Shown here: positions 38,239 to 40,996 of the stretch, one piece after another
How the letters are laid out: every line of letters starts with the position of its first letter
Numbering within the stretch: position 1 is the stretch's first letter
Source: Pelagibacterales bacterium SAG-MED49
GTDB taxonomy: Bacteria > Pseudomonadota > Alphaproteobacteria > Pelagibacterales > Pelagibacteraceae
DNA: 40,996 bases
Direction: 5' to 3'
NCBI GenBank assembly: GCA_014653365.1
Contig: JACWEQ010000004.1
Location: 1-40,996, forward strand
Notes under the pieces: model-generated
The model's database searches: none
The model's input: only the letters and a program-made list of their open reading frames with translations
What the model was told of the DNA's origin: nothing
Translations under genes and position numbers: made by a program

Positions 38239-38694
38239 TTAATTATTCAAAAAATCTATTGCTCCTTGAAGTATGAATGCCGCTGCATTCTGATCAATAT
38301 TTTTTTTTCTTTTACTAACATTAACGTCAAGTTGGCTTGATAAATTAAAAGCACCAACTGTAGAAAGTCTTTCATCCCAAAGGCAAACATCTACATTAAT
38401 TGCTTTATCAATATTGCTTGATACATCATTTACAGATTGCGCTGATCTACCTGATGATCCGCTCATGTTAATAGGATTTCCTATTATAATTCCCTTAATA
38501 TTGTACTCATTAACAAGATCATTTAACTCCTTAATTAATTCGTTTGTATTCGTTTTATTAATTGTTCTAAATGGTGTTGCGATAGACTGTTTATCATCAC
38601 AAATAGACACACCAATTCTCTTCGAGCCAAGATCTAATCCAATCAATCTGCAGGTTTCTGACTGTTTTTTTTTTAAATCTTCAATAGTGATCAT
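38239..38694 (-). CDS. ruvX: Putative pre-16S rRNA nuclease / Holliday junction resolvase-like YqgF (RuvX)
   Basis: YqgF proteins have an RNase H fold and are linked to 5'-end maturation of 16S rRNA; Holliday junction resolution was proposed earlier. The 151-residue product has GLDLGSKRIGVSICDD, with the first catalytic Asp at 21. It then has IIIGNPINMSGSSG, LWDERLSTVGA with the catalytic Glu, and IDQNAAAFILQG with the last acidic residue. It is the first gene of the minus-strand run and is divergent from gatC across a 50-bp gap in which I saw no convincing promoter. Confidence 0.92.
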   Translation of the reverse strand: MITIEDLKKKQSETCRLIGLDLGSKRIGVSICDDKQSIATPFRTINKTNTNELIKELNDLVNEYNIKGIIIGNPINMSGSSGRSAQSVNDVSSNIDKAINVDVCLWDERLSTVGAFNLSSQLDVNVSKRKKNIDQNAAAFILQGAIDFLNN

Positions 38695-38744
38695 ATTGTA
38701 TATTTTTAACTTAAGTGATAGTTTGCGACATATTTAAATACCAT

Positions 38745-39032
38745 ATGAGCATTGATCTTAAAACAATAAAACATATTTCAAAACTATCAAGAATTTCAGT
38801 CGATGACCAAAAAGCTGAAAAGCTTGCTGGTGATCTAAACTCAATTTTCAAATTTATTGAAAAACTAAATGAGTTAAATACCGATAATGTTGAACCATTA
38901 ACGTCTGTAGCAGAAACAACTTTAAAATTTAGAACTGATGAAGTTCAAAGCGAAAATATAAGAGACCAAATTATTAAAAATTCACCTGAAGATAATGAAG
39001 ATTTCTTTGTTGTACCGAAGGTTGTAGAATGA
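38745..39032 (+). CDS. gatC: Asp-tRNA(Asn)/Glu-tRNA(Gln) amidotransferase subunit C
   Basis: GatC is the small subunit that wraps around and stabilises GatA-GatB. I chose the ATG at 38745 (MSIDLKTIKHISKLSRISVD, 95 aa), which matches the family. An ATG at 38715 would add ten unrelated residues and use up most of the divergent gap. Typical features are the N-terminal helix, the segment LAGDLNSIFKFIEKLNELNT, and the C-terminal DEVQSENIR and FFVVPKVVE. The last four bases overlap gatA. Confidence 0.95.
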   Translation: MSIDLKTIKHISKLSRISVDDQKAEKLAGDLNSIFKFIEKLNELNTDNVEPLTSVAETTLKFRTDEVQSENIRDQIIKNSPEDNEDFFVVPKVVE

Positions 39033-40489
39033 TGTCGGATATTACTTCACAATCATTAACTTCATTAGTCAAGAATATTAAGGATAAAAAATTATCCTCT
39101 GAAGAGATAACAAAAGCATTTGTAGATCGTTCAGAAAAATCAAAAGAGTTAAATTCTTATATTACAGAAGACTTTTCAAATGCAATTAAAAAAGCAAAAA
39201 AATTTGATCAGAGTCCTAATTTAGATTTAAAACTTCCAGGTATACCAATGGCAGTTAAAGATCTTTTTTGTACAAAAAATTTAAGAACAACAGCTGGAAG
39301 TAAAATTTTAGAAAACTTCATTCCAACTTATGAGTCAACTGTAACTCAAAATATTTGGAATGAAGGATCTATTTTACTTGGCAAACTAAACTGCGATGAG
39401 TTTGCTATGGGCTCATCTAATGAAACTAGTTTTTATGGAAATGTACAAAATCCTATTGATAAAGATTTGGTTCCCGGGGGATCTTCCGGAGGATCTGCAT
39501 CAGCTGTTTCCGGTCAACTTACTCCGATTACAATAGGCACTGATACTGGCGGCTCTATTAGACAACCAGCTTCATTCACAGGTACTGTGGGTTTAAAGCC
39601 TACCTATGGAAGCTGTTCTAGATATGGAATTGTTGCATTTGCATCTTCATTAGATCAGGCTGGTCCTATGGCTCAAAATGTTGAAGATTGTGCTTTGCTT
39701 CAAGAAGTTATTAGCACTTACGATACAAAAGATTCTACTTCGATAGAATTTAAAAGAAACCATTATAGCAAAGAATTAAACAAAGATATTAAAGGAAAAA
39801 AAATAGGTATACCAAAAGAGTATAGAGTAGAGGGGATGCCTAAAGAAATTGAGGAGTTATGGCAAAAAGGTATTCAATATGCAAAGGATTGTGGAGCAGA
39901 AATTATAGATATTTCGCTGCCACATACTAGCTACGCTCTTCCCACTTATTACATTGTAGCTCCAGCTGAGGCTTCCTCTAACTTAGCAAGATATGATGGT
40001 GTGAAGTATGGTTTTAGAGCCAAAGGTGAAAACTTAATAGATATGTATGAAAAGACAAGATCTGAAGGCTTTGGTGCTGAAGTTCAAAGAAGAATAATGA
40101 TAGGTACTTATGTTTTGTCTTCAGGATATTATGATGCTTATTATTTAAAAGCTCAAAAAGTTAGAAAATTAATTAAAAATGATTTTGATGAGGCTTATAA
40201 AAAAGTTGATGCAATTTTAACTCCATCAACACCTAGTTCAGCATTTAAAATTGGTGAGAAGAAAGACGACCCAGTTTCAATGTATTTAAATGATATTTTT
40301 ACAGTACCTGTTAATCTTGCAGGTTTGCCAGCAATGTCTATTCCAGCTGGCCATGATGCAAACGGTTATCCTTTAGGATTGCAAATCATTGGTAAAGCAT
40401 TTGATGAGCAAGGAATACTTAATATTTCTTATGCGATGGAAGATAAAATTAATTTTAAAAATAAAATTACTGATTGGTGGATTAAATAA
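39029..40489 (+). CDS. gatA: Asp-tRNA(Asn)/Glu-tRNA(Gln) amidotransferase subunit A
   Basis: GatA is the amidase subunit that releases ammonia from glutamine for conversion of misacylated Glu-tRNA(Gln) or Asp-tRNA(Asn). The 486-residue product has the amidase-signature catalytic triad Lys77 (AVKDLFCTK), cis-Ser152 (GGSSGGSAS) and Ser176 ([14 protein letters not shown]). The C-terminal part has [18 protein letters not shown]. The gene starts with ATGATG; either Met is possible. It overlaps gatC by four bases and gatB by one, forming a gatCAB operon. Confidence 0.97.
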   Translation: MMSDITSQSLTSLVKNIKDKKLSSEEITKAFVDRSEKSKELNSYITEDFSNAIKKAKKFDQSPNLDLKLPGIPMAVKDLFCTKNLRTTAGSKILENFIPTYESTVTQNIWNEGSILLGKLNCDEFAMGSSNETSFYGNVQNPIDKDLVPGGSSGGSASAVSGQLTPITIGTDTGGSIRQPASFTGTVGLKPTYGSCSRYGIVAFASSLDQAGPMAQNVEDCALLQEVISTYDTKDSTSIEFKRNHYSKELNKDIKGKKIGIPKEYRVEGMPKEIEELWQKGIQYAKDCGAEIIDISLPHTSYALPTYYIVAPAEASSNLARYDGVKYGFRAKGENLIDMYEKTRSEGFGAEVQRRIMIGTYVLSSGYYDAYYLKAQKVRKLIKNDFDEAYKKVDAILTPSTPSSAFKIGEKKDDPVSMYLNDIFTVPVNLAGLPAMSIPAGHDANGYPLGLQIIGKAFDEQGILNISYAMEDKINFKNKITDWWIK

Positions 40490-40996
40490 TGGTCAAGAGT
40501 AATCCTGAATTTTTAATTGAAAGAAAAGATAATATTTACGAAGTTGTGATTGGACTTGAGGTTCATGCACAAGTTACCTCTAATTCAAAACTGTTTTCAT
40601 CTTCTTCAACTAAATTTGGTGCAGAACCCAATACTCAAGTAAGTTTAGTTGATGCTGCATTTCCTGGAATGTTACCTGTGATTAATGAGTTTTGTGTAAA
40701 ACAAGCTATTAAAACTGGTATTGGTTTAAGAGCTGAAATAAATAAAAGATCAGTCTTTGATAGAAAAAATTATTTTTATTCAGATCTTCCTCAAGGATAT
40801 CAAATTTCACAGTTTAAATATCCAATAGTAGGAGAGGGTACAGTTGTTCTTGATATGCCTGATGGACAAAAGGAGGTTGGTATTGAAAGACTTCATTTAG
40901 AACAAGATGCTGGAAAAAGTATCCATGACATGGATCCCAAAAATACATTGGTAGATTTAAATAGATCGGGTGTAGCCTTAATGGAAATAGTTAGTA
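40489..40996 (+). CDS. gatB: Asp-tRNA(Asn)/Glu-tRNA(Gln) amidotransferase subunit B, 3'-truncated
   Basis: GatB binds the misacylated tRNA and carries out the kinase and transamidation step. The ATG overlaps the gatA stop (TAATG). The visible 169 residues include [51 protein letters not shown], the zinc/Mg-site region [11 protein letters not shown] and [15 protein letters not shown]. These are all diagnostic for GatB. The reading frame is open to the last base; roughly two thirds of the protein lies beyond the window. Confidence 0.96.
   Translation, partial: MVKSNPEFLIERKDNIYEVVIGLEVHAQVTSNSKLFSSSSTKFGAEPNTQVSLVDAAFPGMLPVINEFCVKQAIKTGIGLRAEINKRSVFDRKNYFYSDLPQGYQISQFKYPIVGEGTVVLDMPDGQKEVGIERLHLEQDAGKSIHDMDPKNTLVDLNRSGVALMEIVS

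Noticed and set aside
38721..38740. Promoter boxes between ruvX and gatC
   Set aside because: Only weak A/T-rich matches and a short palindrome (tatttaaata) are present. In this base composition they are not distinguishable from chance.
38715..38744. Longer start for gatC at 38715
   Set aside because: The added residues do not match GatC, while the ATG at 38745 gives the family's usual N-terminus.
1..40996. Mobile elements, CRISPR arrays, prophage, toxin-antitoxin or defence genes
   Set aside because: No regularly spaced repeats, transposase, integrase, phage or defence-like proteins were seen. Nearly all bases belong to recognised housekeeping genes.

Overview
The window looks like a fragment of a streamlined, very AT-rich alphaproteobacterial genome, most likely SAR11 (Pelagibacterales). 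The evidence is strong A/T bias at third codon positions, Lys/Ile/Asn-rich proteins, and gene gaps that are almost all 0-60 bp. Gene content also fits: adk between secY and rpsM, a zinc-free S14, and pyrB followed by a catalytically dead dihydroorotase homologue. This assignment is an inference from composition and gene order, not from a marker search. Bases 1-28 are an inverted copy of bases 841-868, which looks like a chimeric contig end of the kind whole-genome amplification makes; the sequence may therefore come from a single-cell genome.

Region 1 (1-10272) is the rplKAJL-rpoBC cluster: a 5'-truncated L11, then L1, L10, L12 and the two large RNA polymerase subunits. A perfect 11-bp hairpin lies between L12 and rpoB. 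Region 2 (10273-10443) is the only non-coding stretch above 100 bp. It is packed with complementary segments and is the best candidate here for an undescribed structured leader. Region 3 (10444-26318) is the str-S10-spc-alpha ribosomal block: rpsL, rpsG, fusA, rpsJ, rplC, rplD, rplW, rplB, rpsS, rplV, rpsC, rplP, rpmC, rpsQ, rplN, rplX, rplE, rpsN, rpsH, rplF, rplR, rpsE, rplO, secY, adk, rpsM, rpsK, rpoA, rplQ. Two expected genes are missing: tuf between fusA and rpsJ, and rpmD between rpsE and rplO. A clear promoter-like sequence precedes rpsM.

Region 4 (26327-32235) holds an RluA-family pseudouridine synthase, lipB (minus), mgtE, panC (minus), galU and a UDP-glucose 6-dehydrogenase. The genes change strand often and meet tail to tail with 0-1 bp gaps or an overlap. 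Region 5 (32236-38694, minus strand) reads ruvX, pyrB, pyrC-like, plsY, topA, RidA-family. It covers pyrimidine synthesis, phospholipid acylation and DNA topology. pyrB has a promoter covered by two adjacent palindromes. Region 6 (38745 to the end) is gatC-gatA-gatB, the tRNA-dependent amidotransferase; gatB runs off the window.

Most of the window is core housekeeping. I saw no mobile element, CRISPR array, toxin or defence system, tRNA or rRNA. The items most worth following up are the rpoC-rpsL leader, the pyrB operator-like palindromes, the dead dihydroorotase, and the artefact at the left end.
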